Position numbers and translations under genes: made by a program
Assembly: GCF_000069185.1 (NCBI RefSeq)
Contig: NC_010397.1
Coordinates: 4,464,001 to 4,528,000 of the forward strand
Origin: Mycobacteroides abscessus ATCC 19977
GTDB lineage: Bacteria; Actinomycetota; Actinomycetes; Mycobacteriales; Mycobacteriaceae
Direction of reading: 5' to 3'
Length of the DNA: 64,000 bases
Shown: one piece after another, positions 9,399 to 19,586 of the stretch
How the letters are laid out: the number at the start of each line of letters is the position of its first letter
Position numbering within the stretch: position 1 is the stretch's first letter
Notes under the pieces: model-generated
What the model was told of the DNA's origin: nothing
Seen by the model: the letters and a program-made list of their open reading frames with translations, nothing else
Databases searched by the model: none

Positions 9399-10462
9399 AA
9401 GTAACTGCTGCCCTGAGCGCTTCACCCGCGGCTCCGTTCACCCTGCAAGAGCTGGAGCTCGACGAACCCCGCAGCGACGAGGTGCTGGTCAAGATTCATG
9501 CCACCGGCCTGTGTCATACGGACTTGACATTCAAGTCGCAGGTTCCGATTCCCGCGGTCCTCGGTCACGAGGGCGCGGGAATCGTCACGGCGGTCGGCGA
9601 GGCGGTGTCCGGTATCAGCCCCGGCGATCATGTGGTGCTCAGTTACCGCAGCTGTGGAGGCTGTCGGTCGTGTGCCGCCGGCGAGCGGGCCTACTGCTCA
9701 CGTTCGATGCGCCTGAATTCGGCAGGCGTCCGTGCCGACGGCTCACCGACGTTATCCGACAACGGAACCCCCGTCTACGGGTCGTTCTTCGGGCAGTCCA
9801 GCTTTGCCCAGTACGCGCTGACCGGCGCCGACAACACCGTCGTCGTCGATCCGTCCATTGACCTTGCGGTGGCTGCGCCACTGGGGTGCGGATTCCAGAC
9901 AGGCGCCGGTGCTGTGCTCAATGTACTTTCGCCGGAGCCTGATTCGCGGCTGGTGGTATTCGGCGCCGGTGGTGTCGGCCTCGCGGCGGTCATGGCCGCC
10001 AAGGCACAGGGTGTCGAGACGATCATCGCCGTGGACCCCGTGGCCTCGCGCCGCGCGAAGGCGACCGAACTGGGCGCCACGCAAACCGTCGACCCGGCGA
10101 TGGAGGATGTCGCGGCGATGGCACGCGGTGCCACCCACGCCCTCGACACCACCGCGAACGCCGGAGTCATCGCCACCGCGCTCGGCCTACTACGCCAGCG
10201 CGGGGTTCTGGTTCTGGTCGGACTGGGTGCACAGCCCGGACCCATCGATCTCAACGATTTGATGTTGGGCGGCAAGGTGATCCGAGGATGCATTGAAGGA
10301 GACGCGAACCCGCAAGAGTTCATCCCGGAACTGCTCCAGATGCACGCGCGGGGCCACTTTCCCATCGAATCCCTGATCACCACCTATCCGGCAGCCGATA
10401 TCGAACAGGCGGTCGCCGACGCGCGTTCTGGTGCCGCGATCAAGCCGGTGCTGCTCTGGTGA
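9395..10462 (+). CDS. Zinc-dependent alcohol dehydrogenase (class III-like MDR)
   Basis: 355 residues. The catalytic zinc site is visible as GLCHTD and GHEGAGIV; the structural zinc lobe as CGGCRSCAAGERAYC; the nucleotide fold as VVFGAGGVGLAAVMAAK. It resembles aryl-alcohol or NAD/mycothiol-dependent alcohol dehydrogenases that oxidise alcohols to aldehydes. The GTG start overlaps the DUF4334 stop (GTGA), and its own stop overlaps the tetR start. Substrate unknown. Confidence 0.93.
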   Translation: MKVTAALSASPAAPFTLQELELDEPRSDEVLVKIHATGLCHTDLTFKSQVPIPAVLGHEGAGIVTAVGEAVSGISPGDHVVLSYRSCGGCRSCAAGERAYCSRSMRLNSAGVRADGSPTLSDNGTPVYGSFFGQSSFAQYALTGADNTVVVDPSIDLAVAAPLGCGFQTGAGAVLNVLSPEPDSRLVVFGAGGVGLAAVMAAKAQGVETIIAVDPVASRRAKATELGATQTVDPAMEDVAAMARGATHALDTTANAGVIATALGLLRQRGVLVLVGLGAQPGPIDLNDLMLGGKVIRGCIEGDANPQEFIPELLQMHARGHFPIESLITTYPAADIEQAVADARSGAAIKPVLLW

Positions 10463-11049
10463 GCGCCATGCGAGCGGCGGGCCAGGCCACGCACGACAGA
10501 ATAATGGCCGCAGCCAAGGCCGAGTTCACCGAGCACGGCCTTGCCGGCGCCCGGTTGAACCGCATTGCGATCAACGCGAACGCGAGCAAGGAGAGGCTCT
10601 ACAGCTACTTCGAGAGCAAGGAACGGCTATTTGAAGCCGTTGTCGCACAATGGATCAACGATGCACCGTACCAGGTGCCACTGAGCGCCGAGGACGTCCC
10701 TGGCTACGTCGCGGGCCTATTCGACAACATCATCGCCGATCCACAGGGCGCCCGGTTACAGCGCTGGATCGAGTTGGAAGCACCTGATGGAATGTTCGAC
10801 AACCACCTGTTGCGTCGCATCTTCCAAGCCAAACTCGACGAGGTGCGCCGGGGACAGCAGTGCGGGCTCATCGACCCGGCGTGGGACCCGAAGAGTCTGC
10901 TGATGCTGCTGATCGATATCGCCTATTCGATGGCCGCGAGTGGATTCAGCATCGATCGAATTGTCGGTGAGCCGTTAAGCGAGCGCACGCTCGCAGACCG
11001 CAGGAACGCCGCCGCAGAGGCGGCGCGGCGACTGGTGGGCATCTCGTGA
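10459..11049 (+). CDS. TetR-family regulator, last gene of the ADH operon
   Basis: 196 residues. HTH segment AGARLNRIAINANASKERLY, then YSYFESKERLFEAVVAQW, which is textbook TetR. It is translationally coupled to the alcohol dehydrogenase, so the operon appears autoregulated; the CCGAACCA palindrome at 8874-8912 is its probable target. The C-terminal domain is short and variable, giving no ligand clue. Confidence 0.9.
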   Translation: MSAMRAAGQATHDRIMAAAKAEFTEHGLAGARLNRIAINANASKERLYSYFESKERLFEAVVAQWINDAPYQVPLSAEDVPGYVAGLFDNIIADPQGARLQRWIELEAPDGMFDNHLLRRIFQAKLDEVRRGQQCGLIDPAWDPKSLLMLLIDIAYSMAASGFSIDRIVGEPLSERTLADRRNAAAEAARRLVGIS

Positions 11050-11105
11050 ACGGAGCGCCGCGAATCACAACCCCGTAGCTTGCGTGCGCCAGCTAGTCTC
11101 GATGT

Positions 11106-12098
11106 GTGCCACCTGGGATGATCACTCGCCGCGGACTTCTTGCCGCCGGCGCCGCCCTCGCCGCCAGCACCGCACTGGCCTCCTGCGCTAAGGAGTCGGC
11201 GCCAACCTCGGAGCGCGACGGCACCGCCTTCATCAAGCACGCGTTCGGTACGACCGAGGTCAAGGCGCCACCGAAGCGCATAATCAGCGCCGGATACACA
11301 GGGCACGACTACCTGCTGGCGCTGGGCATCGTCCCGGTAGCGGTCACCGAGTGGTACGGCGGCTTCCCGTTCGCCACCTGGCCCTGGGCCACCGAGCGGC
11401 TCGGCGGCGCCACACCCGAGGTACTCACCCTCACCGACGGTCTGATGATCGACAAGATCGCCTCCCTGAAGCCTGATCTCATTGTTGCCGCCGACGCCGG
11501 GCTGGACCAGGACACCTACACCAAGCTCTCCGGGATCGCCCCGACCATCGCCCAGGCGGGCAAGTACGCGTTCTTTGAACCCTGGAAGGACCAGGCAAAG
11601 GCCATCGGCCAGGCGGTATTCAAGCCCGCGGAAATGGACGCGGTCGTCAAGGCCGTCGACAACAAGTTCAGTTCCGCGGCCTCCGCACATACCGGTTTCA
11701 AAGATAAGAAGGCCATCTACCTGCAAGGTGAGCTGCTCGACGGGCAGGCCATCGCGTTCCGATCCGGACCGCGTACCGGTTTCCTCTCCGGACTTGGGCT
11801 GATCACGCCCCCGGACCTGGAGACGTATGCCAAGGGCGATCAGCTCGCATACCTTGCCGCCGACCGACTCTCCACAGTGCTGGCTGAGGCGGACGTGCTG
11901 CTGTGGGGCACCGAGTCCGACGAACAGATCGCCGCGCTCAAGGCCGATCCGGCGATCACCACATTGGGGCCATCACTACTGGACCGCAGCATCTTCACCA
12001 GTAAGGAGTTGGGCGGGGCCATCAACTTCAGCTCGCCACTGAGTCTGACCTATGTGGTGGACAATCTGGTCCCACAGCTGGCGCGGATATTGGGGTGA
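11106..12098 (+). CDS. Iron-siderophore ABC transporter substrate-binding lipoprotein (FecB-like)
   Basis: 330 residues. The N-terminus has a twin-arginine motif (ITRRGLLAAG) followed by a hydrophobic stretch and lipobox LASC, so it is probably Tat-exported and lipid-anchored. The rest is a class III periplasmic-binding fold (PPKRIISAGYTGHDYLLALG, then SLKPDLIVAADAG). It resembles M. tuberculosis Rv0265c and would bind ferric siderophore or haem-like cargo; no permease or ATPase gene is nearby. The GTG at 11106 or the ATG at 11118 may be the start. The stop overlaps the next gene. Confidence 0.88.
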   Translation: MPPGMITRRGLLAAGAALAASTALASCAKESAPTSERDGTAFIKHAFGTTEVKAPPKRIISAGYTGHDYLLALGIVPVAVTEWYGGFPFATWPWATERLGGATPEVLTLTDGLMIDKIASLKPDLIVAADAGLDQDTYTKLSGIAPTIAQAGKYAFFEPWKDQAKAIGQAVFKPAEMDAVVKAVDNKFSSAASAHTGFKDKKAIYLQGELLDGQAIAFRSGPRTGFLSGLGLITPPDLETYAKGDQLAYLAADRLSTVLAEADVLLWGTESDEQIAALKADPAITTLGPSLLDRSIFTSKELGGAINFSSPLSLTYVVDNLVPQLARILG

Positions 12099-12490
12099 TG
12101 GTCTACCCCCCGGCTCGCCCGGAGCAGCCCTATTGGGTCGACATAGCGATCCGGGTGGCCGGTGGCCTGGTCGGCGCACTCGGGCTCGGCATTTTCGGGC
12201 TGGCGGCATTCGCGGTGCTGTCGTCCCGGTTCTCGTCGAATCCGTTCGCCGACCCACACGGCTATGGGCTGGTCTTCGGAATGCTGCTCGCCGTGCCCTT
12301 CGGGCTGTTGGCCGCAGGCACCCTGCCCCTGGCGTTTACGCGCGGACGGCGGCTCCGGGCCCTGACCATCGGTTTCCTCGTATATCTCGCCGCGGTGGCC
12401 GTATTGGTCTACTCGGCCGCCAGCATGCCGGTGCGAGTGCGGCCCTGCGCGACAAATCCACCCGCGCCCCAGTGCAAGCACGCACCTTAG
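12095..12490 (+). CDS. Small membrane protein, unknown function
   Basis: 131 residues (GTG at 12095, ATG at 12098 also possible) with three predicted transmembrane helices (about residues 18-42, 58-80 and 90-108) and a Pro/Cys-containing polar tail. It overlaps the upstream lipoprotein gene by four bases and is 10 bases before the next gene, so it belongs to the same transcript. I do not recognise a family; position suggests an Rv0264c-neighbourhood membrane protein, possibly linked to iron uptake. Confidence 0.75.
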   Translation: MMVYPPARPEQPYWVDIAIRVAGGLVGALGLGIFGLAAFAVLSSRFSSNPFADPHGYGLVFGMLLAVPFGLLAAGTLPLAFTRGRRLRALTIGFLVYLAAVAVLVYSAASMPVRVRPCATNPPAPQCKHAP

Positions 12491-12500
12491 ACTTCGCGGA

Positions 12501-13214
12501 ATGGCGACAAGCGAGATCGAGAAGAGTCCCCAGGATGAGGTGGTCTTCGCCCAGGTAGGACGCAGCTACTATCCGCTGCTGTCTGCCGTCTTCGTCGGAG
12601 TGGTCCTCATCTCGAACGTGGCGGCCACCAAAGCAATTGGCTTCGGCCCTGTGGTCGGCGACTGGTCACTGATCACGGACGGCGCGTTTGTGCTGTTTCC
12701 CCTTAGCTACGTGATCGGCGACGTACTCAGCGAGGTCTACGGGTATCGCGCCACCAATCGGGTGATTCTGCTCGGGTTCGCGATGGAGGCACTGGCGTGC
12801 CTGGTGCTGTGGACCGCCAAGGTGCTGCCGCCGGCCGAGTTCTATCCCAACCAAGAGGCGTTCGCCACGATTGTCGAAAGCATCACCACGCTCATGGTCG
12901 CCGGCCTCGCCGGATATCTTGTCGGACAAACTCTTAACGCCCTCGTTGTGGTGCGCATGAAGAAGCGCTCCAAGGAGCGCCACCTGTGGGCGCGGTTGGT
13001 CGGCTCGACCGTTATCGGCGAGTTCGCGGATTCGCTGGTGTTCTGCTCCATCGCCGCCACCGCGCTGGGCATTCACACCTTCGGTCAGCTGGCCACGTAC
13101 ACCGCTCTGGGCTGGGTCTTCAAGTCCGTGGTGGAAATTGTGATGTTGCCCGTTACCTATCGCGTGATCGCGTACATCAAGAAGAACGAACCGACTTATA
13201 CACAGGCGAAATAA
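12501..13214 (+). CDS. yhhQ: Queuosine precursor transporter (VUT/YhhQ family)
   Basis: 237 residues with about six membrane helices. Family features include LISNVAATKAIGFG in TM1, FPLSYVIGDVLSEVYGYR and the GEFADSLVFCSIA helix. YhhQ-type proteins take up queuine precursors such as preQ0/preQ1 for tRNA modification. No queuosine biosynthesis or tgt gene lies in the window. It sits between the FecB-like/membrane-protein genes and pxpB. Confidence 0.9.
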   Translation: MATSEIEKSPQDEVVFAQVGRSYYPLLSAVFVGVVLISNVAATKAIGFGPVVGDWSLITDGAFVLFPLSYVIGDVLSEVYGYRATNRVILLGFAMEALACLVLWTAKVLPPAEFYPNQEAFATIVESITTLMVAGLAGYLVGQTLNALVVVRMKKRSKERHLWARLVGSTVIGEFADSLVFCSIAATALGIHTFGQLATYTALGWVFKSVVEIVMLPVTYRVIAYIKKNEPTYTQAK

Positions 13215-13253
13215 ATGCACCCGTAGGCGCGGCCACGGGGGTACCGTCGAAAT

Positions 13254-13889
13254 ATGAGTACCGCAACGGATTTGAAGGTGCGGGATCACGGGGACCGGGC
13301 GTTACTGCTCGAATGCACATCCGTGCACGAGGTGCTGGCGTGGACGTCAGCACTGAATGCCGATCCTATCGAGGGCGTCACCGATATCGTTCCCGCCTCC
13401 CGCACTGTCCTACTCAAGCTCAATGGCCCGTCCGACCAGCCGATGGTCCGTCATCGGCTGACACAGCGCACGGCCCCGCCCGGCTCCCTGGATGACACCA
13501 CATCACCGCCGGTGACGATTCCGGTCCGGTATGACGGCCTCGATCTCGAAGAGGTCGCCGAGCACACCGGCCTCGGCGTGGACGGTGTCATCACAGCACA
13601 CACCGGAACGGTGTGGACGGTCGGATTCTGTGGATTCGCACCGGGATTCGCCTACCTGGTGGGAGGCGATCCACGTCTTGCCATCCCACGCCGCGCCGAC
13701 CCGCGCACCAAGGTGCCCGCTGGTTCGGTGGCACTGGCCGGCGAGTTCAGCGGGATCTACCCCCGTGAATCACCCGGTGGTTGGCAGTTGATCGGCACCA
13801 CGGACACCGTCATCTGGGATCTCGATCGCAACCCACCGGCCCTGCTCACACCCGGCACACGTGTGCAGTTTCGGGAGGTGACGGCATGA
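13254..13889 (+). CDS. pxpB: 5-oxoprolinase subunit PxpB (KipI-like)
   Basis: 211 residues, cyclophilin-like carboxyltransferase half (AHS1). The diagnostic [19 protein letters not shown] and the later [22 protein letters not shown] segment ([20 protein letters not shown]) are present. With PxpC and PxpA it hydrolyses 5-oxoproline using ATP. It overlaps pxpC by four bases. No pxpA (LamB/YcsF) gene is in the window; either it lies elsewhere or the pair has another role. Confidence 0.92.
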   Translation: MSTATDLKVRDHGDRALLLECTSVHEVLAWTSALNADPIEGVTDIVPASRTVLLKLNGPSDQPMVRHRLTQRTAPPGSLDDTTSPPVTIPVRYDGLDLEEVAEHTGLGVDGVITAHTGTVWTVGFCGFAPGFAYLVGGDPRLAIPRRADPRTKVPAGSVALAGEFSGIYPRESPGGWQLIGTTDTVIWDLDRNPPALLTPGTRVQFREVTA

Positions 13890-14761
13890 GGCCCACCCTG
13901 GAAGTGATGCGCACCGGCCCACTGGCCCTGGTACAAGACCTGGGGCGTGTCGGCAAGGCAGCCATGGGCGTCGGACGGTCGGGAGCCGCTGACCGCAGCT
14001 CGCATTCCTTGGCCAACCGGTTGGTGGCCAATCCCGACAACCTGGCCACCATCGAGGTGACGCTGGGTGGTATGTCGTTTCGGGTGATCGGCGGCGACGT
14101 GGTAGTGGCTGTCACGGGGGCCGATACCGACCCGTCCATCAATGGAATCCCCTTCGGCACGAACAGTATTGCCCAAGTTCAGGATGGAGATGTGGTGTCC
14201 CTCGGCGCACCGCGCAGCGGCCTGCGCAGCTATGTTGCGGTGCGCGGCGGGGTGAGTGTGGCGCCGGTGATGGGCTCACGCAGCTTCGACATCATGTCCG
14301 GCATCGGGCCCAAACCGCTGCGAGCCGGCGACAGACTGCCGATCGGACCACGCTCCCCTTCCTTCCCGGAGGTCGAGCAGGCGCCGGTAGCCACCATCTC
14401 CGACGACGTCGTTGAACTCAAGGTGGTTCCCGGCCCCCGTGACGACTGGTTCACCGATCCCGATGCCTTGATCCACGGAAACTGGATAGTCTCCGATCGC
14501 AGCGACCGGGTGGGGACTCGCCTGATCGGCAAGCCGCTGGAACTGCGCGACCCAGCCCGCCAGTTGCCCAGTGAGGGCGTCGTGCGCGGCGCAATTCAGG
14601 TGCCGCCCGGCGGTCAGCCCGTTATTCTGGGCCCCGATCATCCGGTCACCGGAGGCTATCCGGTTATCGGGGTGATCACCGATCACGACGTCGATCTGGC
14701 CGCACAGGTACGGCCAGGGCAAACCGTTCGGTTCTCTTGGTCAAGACCGCGTATGAATTAG
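13886..14761 (+). CDS. pxpC: 5-oxoprolinase subunit PxpC (KipA-like biotin-dependent carboxyltransferase fold)
   Basis: 291 residues from the ATG at 13886, preceded by GGAGGT at 13874-13879. The AHS2 domain shows [22 protein letters not shown] near the N-terminus in two joined segments and the conserved C-terminal [19 protein letters not shown] stretch. It forms a complex with PxpB. It is followed after three bases by aac(2'), so the resistance gene shares its transcript, a conserved arrangement also seen at M. tuberculosis Rv0262c-Rv0264c. Confidence 0.92.
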   Translation: MRPTLEVMRTGPLALVQDLGRVGKAAMGVGRSGAADRSSHSLANRLVANPDNLATIEVTLGGMSFRVIGGDVVVAVTGADTDPSINGIPFGTNSIAQVQDGDVVSLGAPRSGLRSYVAVRGGVSVAPVMGSRSFDIMSGIGPKPLRAGDRLPIGPRSPSFPEVEQAPVATISDDVVELKVVPGPRDDWFTDPDALIHGNWIVSDRSDRVGTRLIGKPLELRDPARQLPSEGVVRGAIQVPPGGQPVILGPDHPVTGGYPVIGVITDHDVDLAAQVRPGQTVRFSWSRPRMN

Positions 14762-15951
<1,190 letters not shown>

Positions 15952-16004
15952 CTCAGCGACGGTACCGACGCAATCTGAGAGAGCCTGAGAAACGTGCCGG
16001 CGAC

Positions 16005-16673
16005 CTACCGAGCGGACAACACTCGTTCCTTGCGCCGCAGGTACATCCGGATGGCGACCACCACGCCCACGATGAGGCCGCCGGTGGTGAACATGGAAAC
16101 CACCGGATTCACCGCCTGGACCACATCGACCGAGAAGCTGTAGATGATCACCACCATCAGACCCGAGAACAGCAGGCTGAAGATTCCGCACCAGAAGCTC
16201 ACGTGCACATGCAGCCGGTGATATGAGCCTTGATCGGCTTCGGTCCAGCCCTGCTCGTCGGCGAGCTTCTCGACACCGCCGGGCCAAAGCTTAGCGACCA
16301 GCAACTCGGTCAGTGGTTTGCCGATAAGCGCGCTGACCAGAAAGTACGTACCCAACAGCATGCCGGGCACCTCGTTGGTGACCTGTGACAGACGCGGATC
16401 GCGAGTGAGCCATGCGATGACCAAGCTGACACCGAAGATGGGCACCACCAGCAGAGAAACCGGATCGAGCGCGCGCTTCCACGCCATCTTGACCAGCCCC
16501 TGGGTGGCCGATACTGCCGTCGCGGCCATCAATGCGTGCAGCTCAGAAAATCCGATCAGGCGTAACCCGAAGTACGCACACAGCGCAGGACCCACGTTCA
16601 GCAGCCCCTCGATCAGCAGCTGCCGGGGCGATATCCCGTTCTCGGTTTCGGGCCGCTCGGTGGTCAGGGACAC
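16005..16673 (-). CDS. Multispanning membrane protein, VC0807-like, paralogue 2 of 3
   Basis: 222 residues. Matches its neighbours at SELHALMAATAVSATQGLVK, GKPLTELLVAKLWPGG and YHRLHVHV, with the same order of hydrophobic segments and a basic C-terminus (RMYLRRKERV). It lies 20 bases downstream of paralogue 3 and 53 bases upstream of paralogue 1 on the same strand, so the three probably form one transcript. No catalytic motif is visible; function unknown. Confidence 0.85.
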   Translation of the reverse strand: MSLTTERPETENGISPRQLLIEGLLNVGPALCAYFGLRLIGFSELHALMAATAVSATQGLVKMAWKRALDPVSLLVVPIFGVSLVIAWLTRDPRLSQVTNEVPGMLLGTYFLVSALIGKPLTELLVAKLWPGGVEKLADEQGWTEADQGSYHRLHVHVSFWCGIFSLLFSGLMVVIIYSFSVDVVQAVNPVVSMFTTGGLIVGVVVAIRMYLRRKERVLSAR

Positions 16674-16693
16674 CGCGCGACTGTATCCGTTCG

Positions 16694-17386
16694 TCAGGCC
16701 GCAGGCGAGTCGTACGTCACGCGCTGCAGGTAGCGGCGAATAAACATGATCATGCCGATGATCAGGCCAATCGTGGTCACCAGCGAGAAGATTTGGTTGA
16801 CCGCCTGGGCGATGTCGACCGAGAAGCTATAGATGATGACGATCGAGATGGCAGACAGCAGCAAGCTGATGACACCGCACCACAAGGTCACCCGCACATG
16901 CATCCGGTGATAGGACGTGAAGTCTTCACCGGTCCAGCGGTGCTCGGCAGCGATCTCGTCGATCCGGCCGGGACGCGCCTTGGCGATCATCAACTCGGTG
17001 AGCGGCTTACCGACCAGCGCGCTCCCTATCAGAAACAGCGATAGCAGAATCCCGGGAATGGTGTTGGACACCTGAGCCATGCGCGCGTCAGACGTGACGA
17101 GCGCGATGATCAGGCTGAGACCGAAGTTGAACATCAGAAAGCCCGACAACACGTCGAACTTGCGGTTCTGGACTACCTTCACCAACACCTGGATACCGGA
17201 AACCACAGTGGCAGCGATCAATGCGTGAATCTCGGGCTGCCCCAACGAGCGCAACAGGTAGTACGTGCCCAGGGACGGCCCGGCGCTGATGAGAGCGTGC
17301 CGAAGCACGACGCGCGCTGATGCCTTCTGATTCTCTGCGGGCTGCCCGGGCACGCGGTGAGGGTACCGGGCGAAACTGGGAATCAC
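16694..17386 (-). CDS. Multispanning membrane protein, VC0807-like, paralogue 3 of 3
   Basis: 230 residues, first gene of the triplet. Shared motifs are QPEIHALIAATVVSGIQVLVK, GKPLTELMIAKARPG and YHRMHVRV, with several hydrophobic segments ending in IRRYLQR. The N-terminal 25 residues are polar. Genes 16694, 16005 and 15169 are most simply explained by tandem duplication followed by divergence. The LysR gene lies just upstream on the same strand (33 bases). Confidence 0.85.
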   Translation of the reverse strand: MIPSFARYPHRVPGQPAENQKASARVVLRHALISAGPSLGTYYLLRSLGQPEIHALIAATVVSGIQVLVKVVQNRKFDVLSGFLMFNFGLSLIIALVTSDARMAQVSNTIPGILLSLFLIGSALVGKPLTELMIAKARPGRIDEIAAEHRWTGEDFTSYHRMHVRVTLWCGVISLLLSAISIVIIYSFSVDIAQAVNQIFSLVTTIGLIIGMIMFIRRYLQRVTYDSPAA

Positions 17387-17419
17387 CGGCCAGCACGCAC
17401 CGTGAACGACACGTCGCCA

Positions 17420-18307
17420 CTACACGGGTAGTCGCGCAAACGATTCGATGAGCAAACCACGCAACCACGTGTGGGCCGCGTCGTCATTGTTGCGTGGATG
17501 CCAGGCCACGCCGACCGCGACGGCGGGCAGCTCGAGCGGAATATCGAACATCCTGATGCCCAGGCCCGCGGTGTCCACCGAGCCGGCGACTGTGAGGGCA
17601 ATCAGTCGGGATGAGCGTGCCAGCAGCATGGCGCTGGTGTGGCTGGGCACCACCACCGGCACGCGGCGGCGCAGCCCGTGGCGTGCCAGCGCCTCATCGA
17701 TGGGTCCATAGAGCTTGCCGCGCCGAGAGACACTGATATGCCCGTACGTTGCGAAGGTTCCGGCATCGATCGGGCCTTCGAATAACGGGTGGTCCTGCGC
17801 GGCCACCCCCACCATCGGGAGCATCGCGACCGGGGTGTGCCGCGTTTCTGGATCGAGGTGATCCAGTGAGCCGAGCTCGATGTCGATGTCTCCGCGCCGC
17901 AGCGCGCCGGTGTCCTCGCGGGCTTCGGGAGCGAACACGACGTTGACACCAGGAGCATCGTGCCGCAGCCGCTCCAGAAGCGGTACGGCCAGCGCCGTGA
18001 GGAAGAGCTCCGCGGCCTGCACAATGAACGTCCTCTGCAACTTTCCCGGATCGAATTCTGCTCCGGGGCGCAGGATTTGGTCGGCTCGGCGCAAAAGCCC
18101 ACCGAGTTCATCACGGATCTGGACAGCGCGCGGCGTGGGCACCAGCCCTTGTCCGGCGCGCACCAATAGAGCGTCGCCGGTGATACGCCGCAGTCTGCCC
18201 AACGAACGGCTCACGGCAGGCGGAGAGGTAGCCAAGCGCTCAGCCGCGGCGGTCACACTGTTCTCCTGCAGCAGCGCGTCAAGGACGCGGAGCAGATTCA
18301 AATCCAT
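17420..18307 (-). CDS. LysR-family transcriptional regulator
   Basis: 295 residues. N-terminal helix-turn-helix (VTAAAERLATSPPAVSRSL, then RLRRITGDALLVR) of the PcpR/NodD-like group, followed by a substrate-binding domain (GDIDIELGSLDHLDPETRHT). It is divergent from the beta-propeller gene at 18420 with a strong palindrome between them, so that gene is its likely target. The membrane-protein triplet follows on the same strand. Confidence 0.9.
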   Translation of the reverse strand: MDLNLLRVLDALLQENSVTAAAERLATSPPAVSRSLGRLRRITGDALLVRAGQGLVPTPRAVQIRDELGGLLRRADQILRPGAEFDPGKLQRTFIVQAAELFLTALAVPLLERLRHDAPGVNVVFAPEAREDTGALRRGDIDIELGSLDHLDPETRHTPVAMLPMVGVAAQDHPLFEGPIDAGTFATYGHISVSRRGKLYGPIDEALARHGLRRRVPVVVPSHTSAMLLARSSRLIALTVAGSVDTAGLGIRMFDIPLELPAVAVGVAWHPRNNDDAAHTWLRGLLIESFARLPV

Positions 18308-18333
18308 CGGCGCCGCATCCTTAACTTTTGAGT

Positions 18334-18356
18334 CAAGTATTGCTTATCAATACTTG
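18334..18356. promoter_or_regulatory. Perfect palindrome, probable LysR operator
   Basis: CAAGTATTG (18334-18342) and CAATACTTG (18348-18356) are exact 9-bp inverted arms with a 5-bp spacer. The site lies between the divergent lysR (start 18307) and beta-propeller gene (start 18420). It is AT-rich against a GC-rich background. Confidence 0.7.
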
Positions 18357-18419
18357 CATTTCTTCGCAATCATGCAGCGTGCAGGCTTAAGCCGCAAGCC
18401 CTACAGACCAGGAGGAATC

Positions 18420-19478
18420 ATGACGTCACCATCCGCACGGGAGGGCCGCGCGGGCGATACGCTCGCCGTCGTCAGCCAGACGGGGCCCACCGTCAGCTTT
18501 TTCGACGCTGCCAGCGATGAGATGCTCGGTGCGATCGATGTGCTGGCCGAGCCCCACGAGCTGTGCTTCGATCCAACACAGCGGCTGCTGTGGTGCACGA
18601 ACACCTACCACACCGGCTACTACCACGCCAACGCCGGCAGACGCACGCAGCTGACCGTCATCGATCCGGATACCCGGCGCGTCGTCGACGTAGTCGATCT
18701 GGCGCCCGAACACGCGCCGCACGGCCTGGCGCTCGATACCGGGCGGGGCCTGCTGTACGTCAGTGTCGAGGGGTCCAACGAGCGCGATGGCGGCGTGGTC
18801 GTCATCGATACCACTACCCGAAAGATGCTGGGCCGCATCGATACCGGGGCGCCAGGGCCGCACTGGTTCGTCATCGATCCCACCGGAGAGAAGGGCTACG
18901 CCAGCAATAAGGAGGCGCCGTTCGTCTCGTTCGTGGACCTCGGCTCCGGCACCCTCACCACCGTCGAGGTGCCCGGCAGTGAGGGCTTGGCCATCTCGGC
19001 GGACGGGTCCGAACTGTATGTCGCCGCACCATATGGCTCGTTCAAAGTCGGCGAGACCGATCCGACCCAGCAGGCCGGCATTCGGGTGATCGACACCCGG
19101 CAGGCCCAGGTGACCGCGGTACTGAAAACCGAGAATGTGGTGTTCCCCGTATGTTTGACCAGCACGGGCACCCTGCTGGCCGGTGAGCTGCGGATGTCGC
19201 CGGACCCCTCGTGCACACTCGGGCGGCACGAGCCCGGGCTGCTAAGGGCATTCTCTACCACCACAAGGGAACTCGTCGCGTCTGTTGAACTCAAGGGCAA
19301 GTTTCCGCTCACCATGACCGCGTCACCGGACGGACGGCTCGGTTACGTCGCCGGGATCACCTCGTCGGAGGTTGACATCGTCGATCTGGAAACCTGGACC
19401 GTGCTCAACACCCTGGACATTGCCAAGCGGGGCGAGGCGGGAGCCCACGGGCTCGCCTACATTCCGCGGTCCACGTAG
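18420..19478 (+). CDS. YncE-like seven-bladed beta-propeller protein
   Basis: 352 residues from the ATG at 18420, which has an AGGAGG ribosome site at 18409-18416; the frame extends upstream but only through the promoter. Repeating blades are visible: HELCFDPTQRLLWCTN, HGLALDTGRGLLYVSVEG, HWFVIDPTGEKGYASNKEA, EGLAISADGSELYVAAP, and DGRLGYVAGITSSEVDIVDL. There is no signal peptide, so it is probably cytoplasmic. Related proteins bind DNA or act as lactonases; which applies is not visible. It is divergent from a LysR regulator. Confidence 0.85.
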   Translation: MTSPSAREGRAGDTLAVVSQTGPTVSFFDAASDEMLGAIDVLAEPHELCFDPTQRLLWCTNTYHTGYYHANAGRRTQLTVIDPDTRRVVDVVDLAPEHAPHGLALDTGRGLLYVSVEGSNERDGGVVVIDTTTRKMLGRIDTGAPGPHWFVIDPTGEKGYASNKEAPFVSFVDLGSGTLTTVEVPGSEGLAISADGSELYVAAPYGSFKVGETDPTQQAGIRVIDTRQAQVTAVLKTENVVFPVCLTSTGTLLAGELRMSPDPSCTLGRHEPGLLRAFSTTTRELVASVELKGKFPLTMTASPDGRLGYVAGITSSEVDIVDLETWTVLNTLDIAKRGEAGAHGLAYIPRST

Positions 19479-19507
19479 GGACTGTTCGCCCTGGGCGTAC
19501 CAAAAAC

Positions 19508-19535
19508 GGAACTTAAGCGCACGGCACTCAAGTTT
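19508..19535 (+). promoter_or_regulatory. HAIR-like element overlapping an ECF-sigma promoter, hsp20
   Basis: CTTAAGC (19512-19518), seven bases, then ACTCAAG (19526-19532) matches the HspR element CTTGAGT-N7-ACTCAAG except for two positions in the left arm. It overlaps GGAAC (19508-19512) and GTTT (19532-19535), 19 bases apart, the pattern of SigH/SigE promoters. HspR and SigH/SigE control of the M. tuberculosis homologue acr2 is established; transfer to this gene is inference. Confidence 0.7.
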
Positions 19536-19586
19536 GTATGGGTGACGGCCGGCCGCAAAGTCCGGCCCGGATGTGAGGAGAGAGCT

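Noticed and set aside
15952..16287. N-terminal extension of the first VC0807-like gene
   Set aside because: The extension overlaps the neighbouring paralogue and has Arg/His-rich shadow composition; the GTG at 15951 gives a start aligned with the paralogues.
17880..18419. N-terminal extension of the beta-propeller protein
   Set aside because: It is antisense to the LysR gene and passes the operator; the ATG at 18420 has AGGAGG.
18426..19229. Minus-strand open frame opposite the beta-propeller gene
   Set aside because: The plus strand has repeating propeller blades and a strong ribosome site; the antisense frame has neither.
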